Shown here in pieces: positions 1-8,707 of a DNA stretch of 64,000 nt (within the stretch, counting starts at the first letter, position 1; each line of letters opens with the position of its first letter). The stretch is from UBA11403 sp963784615 (GTDB lineage: Bacteria; Pseudomonadota; Gammaproteobacteria; Legionellales; Legionellaceae). A program made the position numbers and the translations under genes. The DNA is taken from contig CAWASG010000001.1 of assembly GCA_963784615.1 (NCBI GenBank), positions 434,001 through 498,000 on the forward strand, given 5' to 3'. The notes beneath the pieces are model-generated. The model did no database searches. It was not told the DNA's origin and was given only the letters and a program-made list of their open reading frames with translations.

Positions 1-68
1 TCCTGGTGACTGATAACGCCATGAAGCTTTTGTGCTGTCGCACGGTTTAATAATAATTCGGTTAACAT
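1..68 (-). CDS. istB: IS21-family helper ATPase IstB, N-terminus only
   Basis: The first 22 codons of a reading frame that starts with ATG at 68 and runs off the left edge of the window. It begins MLTELLLNRATAQKLHG, which resembles IstB N-termini. It lies 7 bp downstream of the istA-like gene on the same strand, the standard istA-istB order. IstB is the AAA+ ATPase that works with the IstA transposase on target DNA. Too little is visible to see its Walker motifs. Confidence 0.7.
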   Translation of the reverse strand, partial: MLTELLLNRATAQKLHGVISHQ

Positions 69-75
69 AATACGA

Positions 76-1575
76 TTACTCCTCTGTTGATGTGGTTGAA
101 TCAAGCACGCTGTACTGGTTTAATGAGTGTGGTTTTATAATCATCCCGGTGACACGTTTGTCCTTGGACAGAGCGAACGTCACCAAGGGTGCCTCGACAC
201 GTTCATCAAGTATCTTTTGCAAAATAATTCGAACGGAATTTGGGTGTGGTGATTCTTTCACAAGGGCTTCAGCCATCGCTTTTTCCAATAAACTGGCACC
301 ATAATCATCCAGTAGTGACGTCAGCTGGTTGGTTATTGATGTCAATGGATATCCACGAACCGCGGCCATCTTCAGAAACTCTCGCGCGCAGTCAATCGTC
401 ATCGTGAGCCTGTCCTGTCCCCGATGCTGTCGCGCGTTTCGTTTACGCTCAGCCAGTGTTTTAATATGCTCCTCGCATTCGATTTGTTTCGCTTTATCAT
501 AGCTTCGCACGTGTTTTGCAATCACAGTGACGCCATCCAAAATACTGACGAAATCGAGTGTTGCATGAACCGTGAGTGCTTGCCGGACATGGGTGTGAGG
601 CACTGAATAATCATTCAAGTCGAATCTAGCGTAGGGCGTTTTGCCAACAGAAACTGTCTCGACTTCGTTGCAGGGATAGGGGTTATCAGGCAGTGGAATC
701 AAGCGTGGCTGTTCATCCAGGAAAATCTCGTGAACCGTTTTGCTTTTATCCTCTGGACAAGGCCGGTTCGATGCCTGATTATCACACCAGGTAAGCGCTT
801 GCTGATTGAGATCGGCAAGACTTTTATACTGGCGGCCTGCAAAAAAATTGTCCCGTATATAACGAATAGACCTCTCAACCTTCCCTTTTTCATTTCCTCG
901 ATAGACCGCACAGGGCCTGGGTTCGAAACGATAATGAGCTGCAAAATCCAATAGCACAGGGTTAAATCGAATAGCATCGCCTTTCCTATCAAGTACTGCG
1001 CTTTTGAGATTGTCGTAGAGCGCGACACGAGGGATCCCAGAATAGTAGTTAAAGGCCAGTTCATGGCCACGTAGAAAATTTTCAGTTCGAGCGTTCAAGT
1101 AAAAATGCAGGAAAACTTTTCTCGAGTAACTCAAAACCATGACAAATGCCATCAGTGGTCGTTTAGCCGCGCCAATGGTTATGTGCCCAAAATGACCCCA
1201 GTCGACTTGTGCTTGCTCGCCGGCTAATGTTCTTAATCGAAGAAACGCTTCAGCGGGTGTCTTTGGCCTATAGAATGAGATGAGTTGACGAAAGTGATCG
1301 GGGCCACCGGGATATCCACGCTCAACGGCCATCCCATACAGGCGACTCGCAGTGAGATTAGGAAAGCGCTTTAATTGTTCGAGGAGAAAGGATAAAAATG
1401 GATCAATGATTGACTGTTCAACGAGGATTTTATTTTTATCAACCCCCGTGTGAGATAATACACGTTTAACAGTTGAATGATGCACGCCAAGTTGGGACGC
1501 AATCGTCCCCACACGCCACTTTTCAACGTGATGATAACGTAAAATATTTGCTCTTAATTCCTGGGAAATCGCCAT
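76..1575 (-). CDS. istA: IS21-family transposase IstA
   Basis: A 499-residue IS21-type transposase. The N-terminus carries a helix-turn-helix (GTIASQLGVHHSTVKRVL, about residues 22-40). It is followed by an rve/DDE catalytic domain with acidic residues in AQVDWGHFG, ALYDNLKS and NEKGKVERS, and a C-terminal Mu-like beta domain around YARFDLNDYSVP. Length is normal for IstA and no frameshift is visible. It is followed by istB and preceded by a Cys-rich accessory gene, so the element is probably functional, although its left end lies outside the window. Confidence 0.9.
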   Translation of the reverse strand: MAISQELRANILRYHHVEKWRVGTIASQLGVHHSTVKRVLSHTGVDKNKILVEQSIIDPFLSFLLEQLKRFPNLTASRLYGMAVERGYPGGPDHFRQLISFYRPKTPAEAFLRLRTLAGEQAQVDWGHFGHITIGAAKRPLMAFVMVLSYSRKVFLHFYLNARTENFLRGHELAFNYYSGIPRVALYDNLKSAVLDRKGDAIRFNPVLLDFAAHYRFEPRPCAVYRGNEKGKVERSIRYIRDNFFAGRQYKSLADLNQQALTWCDNQASNRPCPEDKSKTVHEIFLDEQPRLIPLPDNPYPCNEVETVSVGKTPYARFDLNDYSVPHTHVRQALTVHATLDFVSILDGVTVIAKHVRSYDKAKQIECEEHIKTLAERKRNARQHRGQDRLTMTIDCAREFLKMAAVRGYPLTSITNQLTSLLDDYGASLLEKAMAEALVKESPHPNSVRIILQKILDERVEAPLVTFALSKDKRVTGMIIKPHSLNQYSVLDSTTSTEE

Positions 1576-1600
1576 GATTCCTCCTTATGTTCGTTAATGT

Positions 1601-2035
1601 TCAAGGTGCTTGAGGTGAAGCTTTGGATCCGGGCGATGCGTGAGAGCGTCTTCGTCTCAAAAAATCATTACGGATCCAGTCAGATACAGGTTTTTCACAA
1701 AAGCAGCAGGCTAATGCCAATTTTTTGTGTCCTCTTTCTGTCTTTTTAGGCTTATTTTCAAGCGAACTCATTGAAGCATGTTGGAGCATTGGAGGTGAAC
1801 CCTGATGCGTCACTATTTCGTTCTGGCGCATACGGTAACGGGCTTGGCGTGCAGCATGATTTCGTTTTCCATTGAAGGTTCTTTGATAACGCATCCCGGC
1901 TAATTTCATTGATTTTTTTCGCGCAAAGACCGCGCAAACGGTGCCACAATAAATTTGCCCACGATCGCACTTAGAGCAGACTATAGACTGTGTATGACAG
2001 AGAGCGCATTGAAATAGTCTTGGAGTGTGTTTCAT
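1601..2035 (-). CDS. Cys-rich (zinc-finger) accessory protein of the IS21 element
   Basis: A 144-residue basic protein. It has paired cysteines at the N-terminus (CALCHTQSIVCSKCDRG, then YCGTVC) followed by an Arg-rich segment with HAARQARYRMRQ and a late CCFC pair. ATG at 2035 is chosen because AAAGGA lies just upstream; a TTG six bases earlier is possible. It sits 25 bp upstream of istA on the same strand and inside the element's terminal repeats. A DNA-binding or regulatory role in transposition is inferred from the zinc-ligand pattern and position. I do not know a characterised function. Confidence 0.6.
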   Translation of the reverse strand: MKHTPRLFQCALCHTQSIVCSKCDRGQIYCGTVCAVFARKKSMKLAGMRYQRTFNGKRNHAARQARYRMRQNEIVTHQGSPPMLQHASMSSLENKPKKTERGHKKLALACCFCEKPVSDWIRNDFLRRRRSHASPGSKASPQAP

Positions 2036-2050
2036 AAGCAATCCTTTGCT

Positions 2051-2170
2051 TAATGAAACCTGGAAATTATGTGATCTCGTGATATGCTTTATATCAAGGG
2101 ACTGGGGACGTTTGGTATCGTAGGGACGGGAAAATCACTAACGATACCAAACGGGTTTCATTAGTCCCTT
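2051..2170. repeat. Nested inverted repeats at the right end of the IS21 element
   Basis: Three nested perfect inverted pairs are visible: TAATGAAACC (2051-2060) with GGTTTCATTA (2154-2163), AAGGGACT (2096-2103) with AGTCCCTT (2163-2170), and CGTTTGGTATCGT (2109-2121) with ACGATACCAAACG (2141-2153). The layout fits multiple transposase-binding sites at an IS21-type end, but the exact terminus is not fixed. From here to the next gene at 2469 I see only AT-rich DNA and a short tandem repeat. Confidence 0.55.
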
Positions 2171-2349
2171 AATTTTAGATTAATTTATCGAATTGTTCTT
2201 TCTTTGATCTATTTTGATGTTCATCGGATGAGATGGGATTTTTGAGGGATACTATCTGCCTGCGCCATTTATTAGCGGGTTCTTAGCCCCGTCTACAATA
2301 GGCAGCACAATCTATAATCACACCCATAGGTTGATTAAAAAAGACTCTT

Positions 2350-2380
2350 AAAATCAGAAAAATCAGAAAAATCAGAAAAA
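2350..2380. repeat. Short tandem repeat, 9-bp unit
   Basis: About three copies of AAAAATCAG in a row in the spacer upstream of the small HTH gene. It is likely simple slippage. No coding content is seen here. Confidence 0.6.
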
Positions 2381-2468
2381 ATTCCCAATATAAAATCCAC
2401 AAAAGCATAATCAAAATCAGGAGATCATGGCAGTCAGTGATCATTCACAACAAACCTGAAGGTGGATT

Positions 2469-2678
2469 ATGTCAAATTTAAATACAATACCTCTATTATC
2501 TACTGTTAAACAATTCTGTATTAGACACCCTGCGTTTACAGAAGGAGGACTCAGGGATCGCATTTTCTACGCTGATTCAAATGGCTTAAAAAAAATCGGA
2601 GGAATTTTACGAAATGGCCGCCGTGTCCTAATTGATGAAGAAAAATTCTTCCAATGGCTACGGGAGAAGCAAGCATGA
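2469..2678 (+). CDS. Small AlpA/excisionase-like DNA-binding protein
   Basis: A 69-residue protein with the layout of AlpA/MerR-like regulators: STVKQFCIRHPAFTEGGLR for the helix-turn-helix, then a wing-like ILRNGRRVLID and a final EKFFQWLREKQA. Such proteins are common on genomic islands as excision or integrase regulators. ATG at 2469 follows AAGGTGG. The gene stands alone 20 bp before an IS3 element, so any operon partner has been displaced. The function is inferred from fold-like similarity only. Confidence 0.6.
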   Translation: MSNLNTIPLLSTVKQFCIRHPAFTEGGLRDRIFYADSNGLKKIGGILRNGRRVLIDEEKFFQWLREKQA

Positions 2679-2732
2679 CCGGAGCGTGCCAGGGGAAATG
2701 AGACAAATTCTGTAGTGAATTAGCTAACTCGA

Positions 2733-3779
2733 TTATCCTGCCATAGACACCTCCGACTGTCCAGATTTACTTCCTATTTCAATCGATTCAGGTGGATTTA
2801 TATACACCGCATCAGGGAGGCTTTTTAATTGTGGCTCTTTATGATTGAAGCGCTCTGGATGGGCAAGGAAAGCCTTCATCAAGACGGCATGTCGTTGCTC
2901 AAGAATAGATTGATCTCGCTGGTAATGAACGGATTCTGGCGTTAACCATGCGATCCCTGAGTGATAATGCTCTTTGTTATACCAAGGAAAAAATTGCTGA
3001 CAAAAGGCCTCAGCGTGTTGCAGCGATTGGCAGCGTGCAGGGAACTCCGGCCTGTATTTTAGCGTTTTAAATTGTGACTCAGAAAAGGGATTGTCGTTGC
3101 TTGTATAAGGTCGGTTGTGGGTTTTAGCAACGCCGAGATGTTCGAGTAGCTGTGAAACAGTGTGAGATTTCATGCTTGGCCCATTATCCGAATGTATAGT
3201 CAGTTGGTGAGGCTGAATGCCGTGTTTTAAAGCGGTCTCATGTAATAATTTTCGGGCGAGTTCTTGCGACTCACAGTCTGCAATAAGCCAACCAACAACA
3301 TATCGGCTGAATATATCCATGATGACATATAGATGGTAATAAACCCATTTTGTAGGGCCAAGTAATTTTGTGATATCCCATGACCAGACTTCATTCGGGC
3401 GAGATGCAATTAATTCAGGCTTGACGGCATCTCGATGATTCCGCTGTAAACGCCGTTCTGCTGTTTCACCATGCTCTGCTAAAATGCGATACATGGTGCG
3501 GGGCGAACAATAATACTCGCCCTTATCCATCAACTCATAATACACATCGTAAGGCGTTTTATCGACGAAACGCTCGCTGTGCAATAAATCAAGAACACAT
3601 TGCCTTTCTAGATTATTAAGGGCGTTAACCGGGGTGGTTGGCAGTCGTGACTCATTTTGTGCACCGTTTTTATCCTCCAAATGTCTGTAATAAGTGGCCC
3701 GTGGAATACACATCGCGGAACAAAGCATGTCAATCGGAATGGATTTATTTCGACCTTCTTGTGAAATGAGCTCCATCAA
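2733..3779 (-). CDS. IS3-family transposase OrfB (rve/DDE)
   Basis: A 348-residue integrase-fold transposase. The N-terminus has an HTH_21-like stretch (MLCSAMCIPRATYYRHLE). The DDE core is visible as WSWDITKL, IHSDNGPS and SESQFKTLKYRPEFP, the typical D, D and E blocks of IS3 OrfB. The gene begins 4 bp inside the end of orfA (TGATG overlap), so translational coupling is more likely than a programmed frameshift. The reading frame is intact. Confidence 0.88.
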   Translation of the reverse strand: MMELISQEGRNKSIPIDMLCSAMCIPRATYYRHLEDKNGAQNESRLPTTPVNALNNLERQCVLDLLHSERFVDKTPYDVYYELMDKGEYYCSPRTMYRILAEHGETAERRLQRNHRDAVKPELIASRPNEVWSWDITKLLGPTKWVYYHLYVIMDIFSRYVVGWLIADCESQELARKLLHETALKHGIQPHQLTIHSDNGPSMKSHTVSQLLEHLGVAKTHNRPYTSNDNPFSESQFKTLKYRPEFPARCQSLQHAEAFCQQFFPWYNKEHYHSGIAWLTPESVHYQRDQSILEQRHAVLMKAFLAHPERFNHKEPQLKSLPDAVYINPPESIEIGSKSGQSEVSMAG

Positions 3780-4234
3780 TTCACCTCGCTGCTGTCGTGT
3801 GAGAGGATGTGTGTCCCAAGCAGTTCCGAGACTTTTTTTTGGAGATCAATGACAGCCTGGGCTTGAGCCAGTTTCTTTTTCAATTGCTCAATTTCTCGAG
3901 CCATATGATCAGTGCGCCGGCCCTTTAATGTAGCTTTCTTGTCATCTGTATTCATTTCAAGCTGATTTCGCCATGCAGAAATACACCCTTGATACAAACC
4001 CTCTCGGCGCAACAGTGCCCCACGCTCTAATGCATTACTACAGGCATCATAAGAGGTCAGAATTTGCAGTTTATATGCTTTGGTGAATTTCCGGCGCGGT
4101 GCTCCGCTGGCTTTTACCTGAGGATCAGATGGTGTTGATGCACTTAATTCAATCTGTTGATTATTGGCGCTTCCGTCTAATTGTGATTTGACTAAATTTA
4201 ACTCATTAATACTGTTGTTCGATCCTAATACCAT
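3776..4234 (-). CDS. IS3-family OrfA (helix-turn-helix and coiled coil)
   Basis: A 152-residue protein containing RRKFTKAYKLQILTSYDAC, typical of the HTH start of IS3 OrfA proteins, followed by a leucine-rich coiled coil (REIEQLKKKLAQAQAVIDL). The first 45 or so residues are polar and probably disordered. It pairs with orfB immediately downstream to form the transposase. Confidence 0.8.
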   Translation of the reverse strand: MVLGSNNSINELNLVKSQLDGSANNQQIELSASTPSDPQVKASGAPRRKFTKAYKLQILTSYDACSNALERGALLRREGLYQGCISAWRNQLEMNTDDKKATLKGRRTDHMAREIEQLKKKLAQAQAVIDLQKKVSELLGTHILSHDSSEVN

Positions 4235-4286
4235 TTTGACAATTTCCCTACCGCCCTCATGGAAGTAGTTTTACCTTATTTTTGTC

Positions 4287-4469
4287 TCATTGTCGCTGGC
4301 ACAGAGGGGAGCACTGTTCGATTTTTTTAAAAGTTTCATCTTTGTTTGAGTGCGCCAACTCAGCATTTTTTACAAGTAATTTTAGTTCATCTTGTTCTGA
4401 TGTGGACGCTGTTTCAGAAAATCCAGAAATGCTAGCCCCACATAACAACACCAATAAAAATTTTTTCAT
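4287..4469 (-). pseudogene. Small exported protein truncated by the IS3 element
   Basis: A 60-residue frame starting MKKFLLVLLCGASISGFSE, a clear Sec signal peptide, followed by a polar segment rich in Glu and Lys. A GAAGGA ribosome site precedes the ATG. The TGA stop at 4287-4289 is formed by the first three bases of the IS3 terminal repeat, so the native C-terminus is lost. It lies 30 bp downstream of the interrupted membrane-protein gene, probably in the same transcript. The family is not recognised. Confidence 0.55.
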
Positions 4470-4499
4470 ATATTTTATCCTTCAGCTATAACATAAACT

Positions 4500-4707
4500 T
4501 TAACTAAAATAATCACGAGCCTTTAGACCACCGTACCCGACTAATAAAATTAAACAGATCAGCATCAGTGGCCCTAAAAATAACAAAAATGCACTAAACC
4601 ATGACCAATCCCAAGCGTTCACGGCACCAAACATGCCGACTACGGTACCAATTAATGGTATGCCATCGAGTATCAATGCTAAGGGTGTAGCAATAATCCA
4701 ATTCAGG
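4500..4707 (-). pseudogene. Small membrane protein, 3' part (split by transposon copy A)
   Basis: The downstream half of a gene whose 5' part is at 7792-7870. Removing the transposon and one copy of the 5-bp TCAGG duplication gives a single 93-residue frame without stops. It starts MLYPFILLLGILQFFA, continues across the junction as GLNWIIATPLALILDG and ends GGLKARDYFS. It has three hydrophobic stretches, so an inner-membrane protein is likely. The family is not recognised. The intact gene would have stood in an operon with the DUF6804-like gene upstream and the small exported protein downstream. Confidence 0.7.
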
Positions 4708-4762
4708 TGTAACGTCTCACTCTAATTTACATATCTCGTCCCTATTTAATTAACCTGAGACA

Positions 4763-4803
4763 AAGCTCCCCAAGGCAAGCACCTTGGGGAGCTTTTATTT
4801 TTA
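4763..4803 (+). terminator. Strong hairpin terminator at the transposon end
   Basis: AAGCTCCCCAAGG (4763-4775) pairs perfectly with CCTTGGGGAGCTT (4782-4794) and is followed by a T-rich tract on the plus strand. It lies just past the ATPase stop codon, and its orientation would stop transcription entering the element from the left. The same hairpin is in copy C; copy B has a decayed version. Confidence 0.75.
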
Positions 4804-5601
4804 AATTTGTTTCAACAGAGCGATGGCCTCCTTGATGATATCATCTGGCAGATGATTGATTTTTTTATCAGTAGCCAATCGCAGTGATGTAACAATGAGT
4901 TTATGTGCTTGTCTTGGATTACCTTTTGAGGACATTCGGAGCAGCTCAAGAGCTGAGTCGGACAACAACTGATGCGTACATCCAGCCTGAGAAAAACCAT
5001 GTTCAATAAGCTGCTTAAATGCATCGCGCTCAAGAATTGGCTTCAGTTCACAACGTGCTTGGATCCGAGATTCTAATGCAGCATTAGCGGGTTTCCCTAT
5101 CTCGCGAGCGAGCTCCGGGTGGCCTACCAACCAAACGGTCATGTAGTCTTTGGAATCAAAGACAAAATTGAGGAAAGCTGGGAAATCACGAAAAAATTCA
5201 GATGGAAGATTTTGTGCTTCATCAATAATGAATACTGGCATAATGTTCTTTTGAGTAGCCAAGTGAATGATGTACTCCTTAATATCACGCCATAACTGAG
5301 CACGACGATAAGAAGAAGCAAGTCCAAGTATCAGCGCCATTTGACGATAAAAATCCAGTCGACCAAAATCTGTCTCGGCGATGTAGAAAACGCTGTATTG
5401 ATGTGGGTTTAAAGTGCTGGTTAGTTGTCGAAGTGCAGCCGTTTTCCCAAGTCCAGGCTCTGCTGTGAGTAATCCAACGCCAGGTGATTGAAGAAGCCAA
5501 TTAAACTGTTGAGCAAGGCCTGCAAGCTGGGCGTTATCCCATAATTGGATACTTTTTTTTCCTAAGGGGGCTTGGGTTAAACCAAAAAATGATTGGTACA
5601 T
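4801..5601 (-). CDS. ExeA/TniB-like AAA transposition ATPase (copy A)
   Basis: A 266-residue P-loop ATPase. Walker A is AEPGLGKT (residues 47-54) and Walker B is VFIIDEAQ (123-130), followed by a sensor-like VWLVGHPEL and a C-terminal lid domain. It resembles ExeA-type ATPases and the helper ATPases TniB, MuB and IstB. The stop of the transposase gene directly abuts its ATG, so the two are probably co-translated. Predicted role: ATP-dependent target DNA binding and transposase activation. Confidence 0.85.
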   Translation of the reverse strand: MYQSFFGLTQAPLGKKSIQLWDNAQLAGLAQQFNWLLQSPGVGLLTAEPGLGKTAALRQLTSTLNPHQYSVFYIAETDFGRLDFYRQMALILGLASSYRRAQLWRDIKEYIIHLATQKNIMPVFIIDEAQNLPSEFFRDFPAFLNFVFDSKDYMTVWLVGHPELAREIGKPANAALESRIQARCELKPILERDAFKQLIEHGFSQAGCTHQLLSDSALELLRMSSKGNPRQAHKLIVTSLRLATDKKINHLPDDIIKEAIALLKQI

Positions 5602-6954
5602 TTAATTGTCCTCACCGGTTGTTTGTGCAAAGGTGCCAATGGACTCGACATAGTCTTCAAAAACCAATTCGACATTGTGCTCACGCTGGATTCCTTCAGG
5701 CGAAGGTGCTGCATGTGGTCGTTGGCGTTTACGATTAAGATTGGCGTCTAAATCTAATAAAACAGCGGCTCCCAAGTTGTCACCGAAGGCTGTTTCAACC
5801 CGAACAGCAATATTTGTGTGCGGATTAAACACCAACGTCACTTTCTCACCGACAAGGTTGTGATGTACCTCAAACATCTTGCCATCCCAACTGATCGTTC
5901 CATCTTTGCGAACAACTCGCTCAGCACGATGGTAAAAAATATCATCGATTTTATTGGCGAAATAAGGCGTTAGAGGGCGCACGTGAAGCAGGTCGTCTCT
6001 CCAACTATCAAGCGGTGTTTTCTTATCTAACCCACCATGCAAACGAATATGATAAACATGCTCAATCCAGGCCCAAAGGCGAGCATTAAGATCACCCAAA
6101 TCACGAATTTTATCGATATCAAGCTCATCGATAAATTGTTCTCTAAATGTGCGATGAAAACGTTCGAGCTTACCTTTGCCCTCGGGTTCTCGGGCGCGAC
6201 AATAGACAAGCCGTATCTCTAAGTGTGCACAAATAGTTTGTAATGACTCGGATCGGTATGCAGGGCCATTATCAATAATCAATTTATACGGTACGCCTCG
6301 TTTCAATACAGCTGATTTGAGCACGCCCTCTATATCGAGGGCTGTTTCTCCAAGACAAAACGCACTATGTGTAATAAGACGTGAGGAATCGTCAATCAAT
6401 GAAACCAAGTACGTTTTCCGCATGCCTGATGGCGTTTGTATCCGTGGGCCATGAAGTACATCTCCTTGCCAAATATCTCCTGCATGGGCAGCCACGAATG
6501 ACCGGCGCTCAATAGTGTCTTGATTGGGTATAATGCGTTTTGACAGGTGCTGTTGTTGTAAAAAGCGATGAACGGAAGCCCGAGCCAATGTGTCTTTAGC
6601 AACCAATCCTTCGCGCTCAATCATGCCAATAATAGTGTTAATTGAGCGTGAAGGCTTATCCTTTTTAAGGATCACAATTCTGCTTTGCACGGTTTCTGAA
6701 ATTTGTGTACTTCCTTTGTCTATGCGCGGTTTAGGATTCAGTGCTTCGATACCCCCTCGCTTCCAATCGTAGTACCAGCGCGCAATTGTTTCTTCACTGA
6801 TATGCGTTCGTCTTGACTCAGGAATAGTATAACGATCGGCAGCCAAACTTCGGATAATACTTTTAACCTCACCGCGCTTTAGTTCAGCGCGGCTCGCTAG
6901 TGGACCAAGAACCATCAGGCGAAACAAAGCCATCGGGTGTAAAGGTTTACTCAT
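5602..6954 (-). CDS. DD35E transposase with Mu-like C-terminal domain (copy A)
   Basis: A 450-residue transposase. An HTH region (HISEETIARWYYDWKRGG) is followed by a second HTH and an rve catalytic core. The likely triad is D165 (IWQGDVLHG), D228 (IIDNGPAY) and E264 (GKLERFHRT), giving the expected 35-residue D-E spacing. The C-terminal third resembles a Mu-type beta barrel (VHHNLVGEKVTLVFNP). The same protein sequence occurs at 50950-52302 and 62261-63613. Confidence 0.9.
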   Translation of the reverse strand: MSKPLHPMALFRLMVLGPLASRAELKRGEVKSIIRSLAADRYTIPESRRTHISEETIARWYYDWKRGGIEALNPKPRIDKGSTQISETVQSRIVILKKDKPSRSINTIIGMIEREGLVAKDTLARASVHRFLQQQHLSKRIIPNQDTIERRSFVAAHAGDIWQGDVLHGPRIQTPSGMRKTYLVSLIDDSSRLITHSAFCLGETALDIEGVLKSAVLKRGVPYKLIIDNGPAYRSESLQTICAHLEIRLVYCRAREPEGKGKLERFHRTFREQFIDELDIDKIRDLGDLNARLWAWIEHVYHIRLHGGLDKKTPLDSWRDDLLHVRPLTPYFANKIDDIFYHRAERVVRKDGTISWDGKMFEVHHNLVGEKVTLVFNPHTNIAVRVETAFGDNLGAAVLLDLDANLNRKRQRPHAAPSPEGIQREHNVELVFEDYVESIGTFAQTTGEDN

Positions 6955-7079
6955 TTTTCTCTCCGCTATTAATGGGGAGTGAAGTTAATCAGTAAAATCA
7001 TGGCACCGAAACGACCAAACTGTGTGGGGTTCATATTTGCATAAGCATTGCACAACTCATGCTTGAACCGATTATATGT

Positions 7080-7619
7080 TCATGGGATAACAACTCCGGC
7101 TACATGGCAAAGGCGCATCGCTTCACTCAAACGCATCTTCTGGAGCGTTGCTTGCCAAAAGTCAGCCATATTTATGGCTCTACCCAGTGCATAAAAATGA
7201 GTACACAACGCATCTTTATGAAGTCGAAATTGCTCTACAAAGCGCATCAGCCAACGCTTTATGGTCTGGCGTGAAGGCGGCATTGTTTTTGATATAGCGT
7301 AAGCGCTCATACCAGAAAGGTACAATACAAAAATGATCTGCTGCATATCCCACAAATACCATCTACGCGGTGGAATGCATTCCGGAAGGACTGAACATGT
7401 TTTGTCGCAACAGGGGCAATAGTATCGCTGAATAAACACTGGATTTAGTGAGGTACTTGAAGGATTAATGCGATCCGCTTCACGAGAATAACCACCATGT
7501 CGCCAAGGGTTTGATTTACCGCAACACAGGCAATTTTTTAAGCCTAACTTCTCAGGCTCATGCCTTTGGATATGAATATAGTGTACTAATGATAAAATAT
7601 CTGCGAAAATATGCGCCAT
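7080..7619 (-). CDS. Zinc-ribbon/HTH accessory protein of the transposon (DUF6431-like), copy A
   Basis: A 179-residue protein. Two Cys pairs form a putative zinc ribbon (CLCCGKSNPWRHGG and YYCPCCDKTC), and a C-terminal helix-turn-helix follows (SAYAISKTMPPSRQTIKRWL). It is the first gene of the element and is transcribed towards the transposase, with about 125 bp between them. I take it for the family called DUF6431 that accompanies such transposases; the name comes from memory. Its likely role is end-binding or regulation. Confidence 0.75.
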   Translation of the reverse strand: MAHIFADILSLVHYIHIQRHEPEKLGLKNCLCCGKSNPWRHGGYSREADRINPSSTSLNPVFIQRYYCPCCDKTCSVLPECIPPRRWYLWDMQQIIFVLYLSGMSAYAISKTMPPSRQTIKRWLMRFVEQFRLHKDALCTHFYALGRAINMADFWQATLQKMRLSEAMRLCHVAGVVIP

Positions 7620-7791
7620 GACTGATCTCTTGTTTTATTGTTTGGTAAGAGACTCAATAATACATGTTGATCAGTCACTAATCATAATTAATTTTTCATC
7701 TCATTGTTTTTGATCGTAATCACAAGGCTTGTGATCAAGATAGTGCGAGATAAATACTTCGGTTAAGAGCTATATTTTTCGAGACATTACA

Positions 7792-7870
7792 TCAGGCCCC
7801 ACATTTCAAGACCATGAAGTATTGCAAAGAATTGTAATATTCCGAGTAAAAGAATAAATGGATACAACAT
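7792..7870 (-). pseudogene. Small membrane protein, 5' part (split by copy A)
   Basis: The start of the 93-residue membrane protein completed at 4500-4702. ATG at 7870 is preceded by AGGAG about 10 bases upstream. A nearer ATG at 7877 is in another frame and does not join to the 3' half. The first 17 bases before the ATG directly follow the DUF6804-like gene stop. Confidence 0.65.
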
Positions 7871-7886
7871 AAATCATTTTCTCCTA

Positions 7887-8204
7887 TTAAGATTTGTTCA
7901 AATAACCCTTATACGCAACATGGTGCAAGAAAAGGGTTAGCGCAGTAAAAATATCAATACTAGACCAAATTATTCTGGGTAAATAAACAGGTAATATTGG
8001 ATTAAAAAAAATTACAAAGAACATAAGCAGTACTGCAAAAAACGTCATGCTTTTATGTAGGTTATACTCCATATAAGCTAGATACCCAGCGCAAGCTGTT
8101 ACAATCAGCCTCAACAAAATATAGTATCTATAGGGCCAGTGTATAAAGGAGAGCAACAGCATCCCAATGGGCATATACCAAATTATTTTCATATTATCGT
8201 TCAT
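7887..8204 (-). CDS. DUF6804-like small membrane protein
   Basis: A 105-residue protein with about three to four transmembrane segments. It contains FFNPILPVYLPRIIWSSIDI, a pattern I associate with DUF6804 proteins. The function is unknown. It is the first gene of the small membrane/exported protein operon broken by copy A and the IS3 element. Confidence 0.6.
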   Translation of the reverse strand: MNDNMKIIWYMPIGMLLLSFIHWPYRYYILLRLIVTACAGYLAYMEYNLHKSMTFFAVLLMFFVIFFNPILPVYLPRIIWSSIDIFTALTLFLHHVAYKGYLNKS

Positions 8205-8405
8205 TGTTTAGTTCACTTTTAACCAATTGAATATGTACCACCGTTACGAGTGTGAAAATCCTATCTATTCAGTTTAATAAAACACTCTAAGCCTTTATTT
8301 GCAGCACTATACATTATTTAATTTCATATGTATAGGATTCCTAAGTATCTAGTGAGTTCAAAAACTTAGATTCTCTATGCTTGTAATTTATTTTATGAGC
8401 TTTGA

Positions 8406-8666
8406 ATGAGTGGTTCTCCTTTATGTAAAAGGCTTAAGGAAGCTCGTTTATCAGCGAATCTTTCACAGAAAAAACTGGGAATGGAGGCTGGTATGGATCA
8501 GTTTTCTGCTAGTGCTCGAATGAATCATTATGAAATGGGCAGGCATACCCCTGACTACTCAACGCTTAAAAGGATCGCTAGCGTGCTGAAATTGCCAGTA
8601 GCTTATTTTTATGCCGAGTCTGATGAATTGGCTGACCTCATCAAGAAATTTACTCCCAGCAAATAA
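8406..8666 (+). CDS. Xre/Cro-family HTH regulator
   Basis: An 86-residue helix-turn-helix protein: LCKRLKEARLSANLSQKKLG with recognition-helix region SARMNHYEMGRHTPD, then LKRIASVLKLPVAYFY, the classic HTH_3 layout. It is monocistronic, 130 bp upstream of the structured RNA and Abi gene, and could regulate them. No effector domain is present. Confidence 0.85.
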   Translation: MSGSPLCKRLKEARLSANLSQKKLGMEAGMDQFSASARMNHYEMGRHTPDYSTLKRIASVLKLPVAYFYAESDELADLIKKFTPSK

Positions 8667-8707
8667 TAATTAAGCGCAAAGAACGCGCAAAGAAGTTGCC
8701 CTATCCA

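Larger units (their letters stand above)
2699..4289 (-). mobile_element. IS3-type insertion sequence
   Basis: A 1591-bp element bounded by TGAGACAAA at 2699 and its complement TTTGTCTCA ending at 4289. It carries two overlapping minus-strand genes of orfA/orfB type. No target duplication is evident in the flanks (GGGGAAA on the left, TTGTCGC on the right). This suggests a deletion or recombination after insertion, or slightly different true ends. Confidence 0.75.
4708..7791 (-). mobile_element. Three-gene DDE/AAA transposon, copy A (complete)
   Basis: A 3084-bp element with ends TGTAACGTCTC at 4708 and, inverted, TGTAATGTCTC ending at 7791, flanked by a 5-bp direct repeat TCAGG (4703-4707 and 7792-7796). 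On the minus strand it carries a zinc-ribbon/HTH protein, a DD35E transposase and an ExeA-like AAA ATPase. The TG...CA ends, short target duplication and ATPase partner are like Mu, Tn7 and IS21 systems. It is nearly identical to copy C at 50056-53139; one visible difference is a G/T within the transposase gene. Confidence 0.9.

Noticed and set aside
424..606. Plus-strand frames of about 60 codons opposite istA and other transposase genes
   Set aside because: Antisense shadows without ribosome sites or family similarity; they recur in each transposon copy only because the copies are identical.
2350..2380. Possible CRISPR array
   Set aside because: A 9-bp unit repeated three times without spacers; simple tandem repeat.
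3776..3779. Programmed frameshift between IS3 orfA and orfB
   Set aside because: Stop and start overlap as TGATG and no slippery heptamer was seen; reinitiation is simpler.
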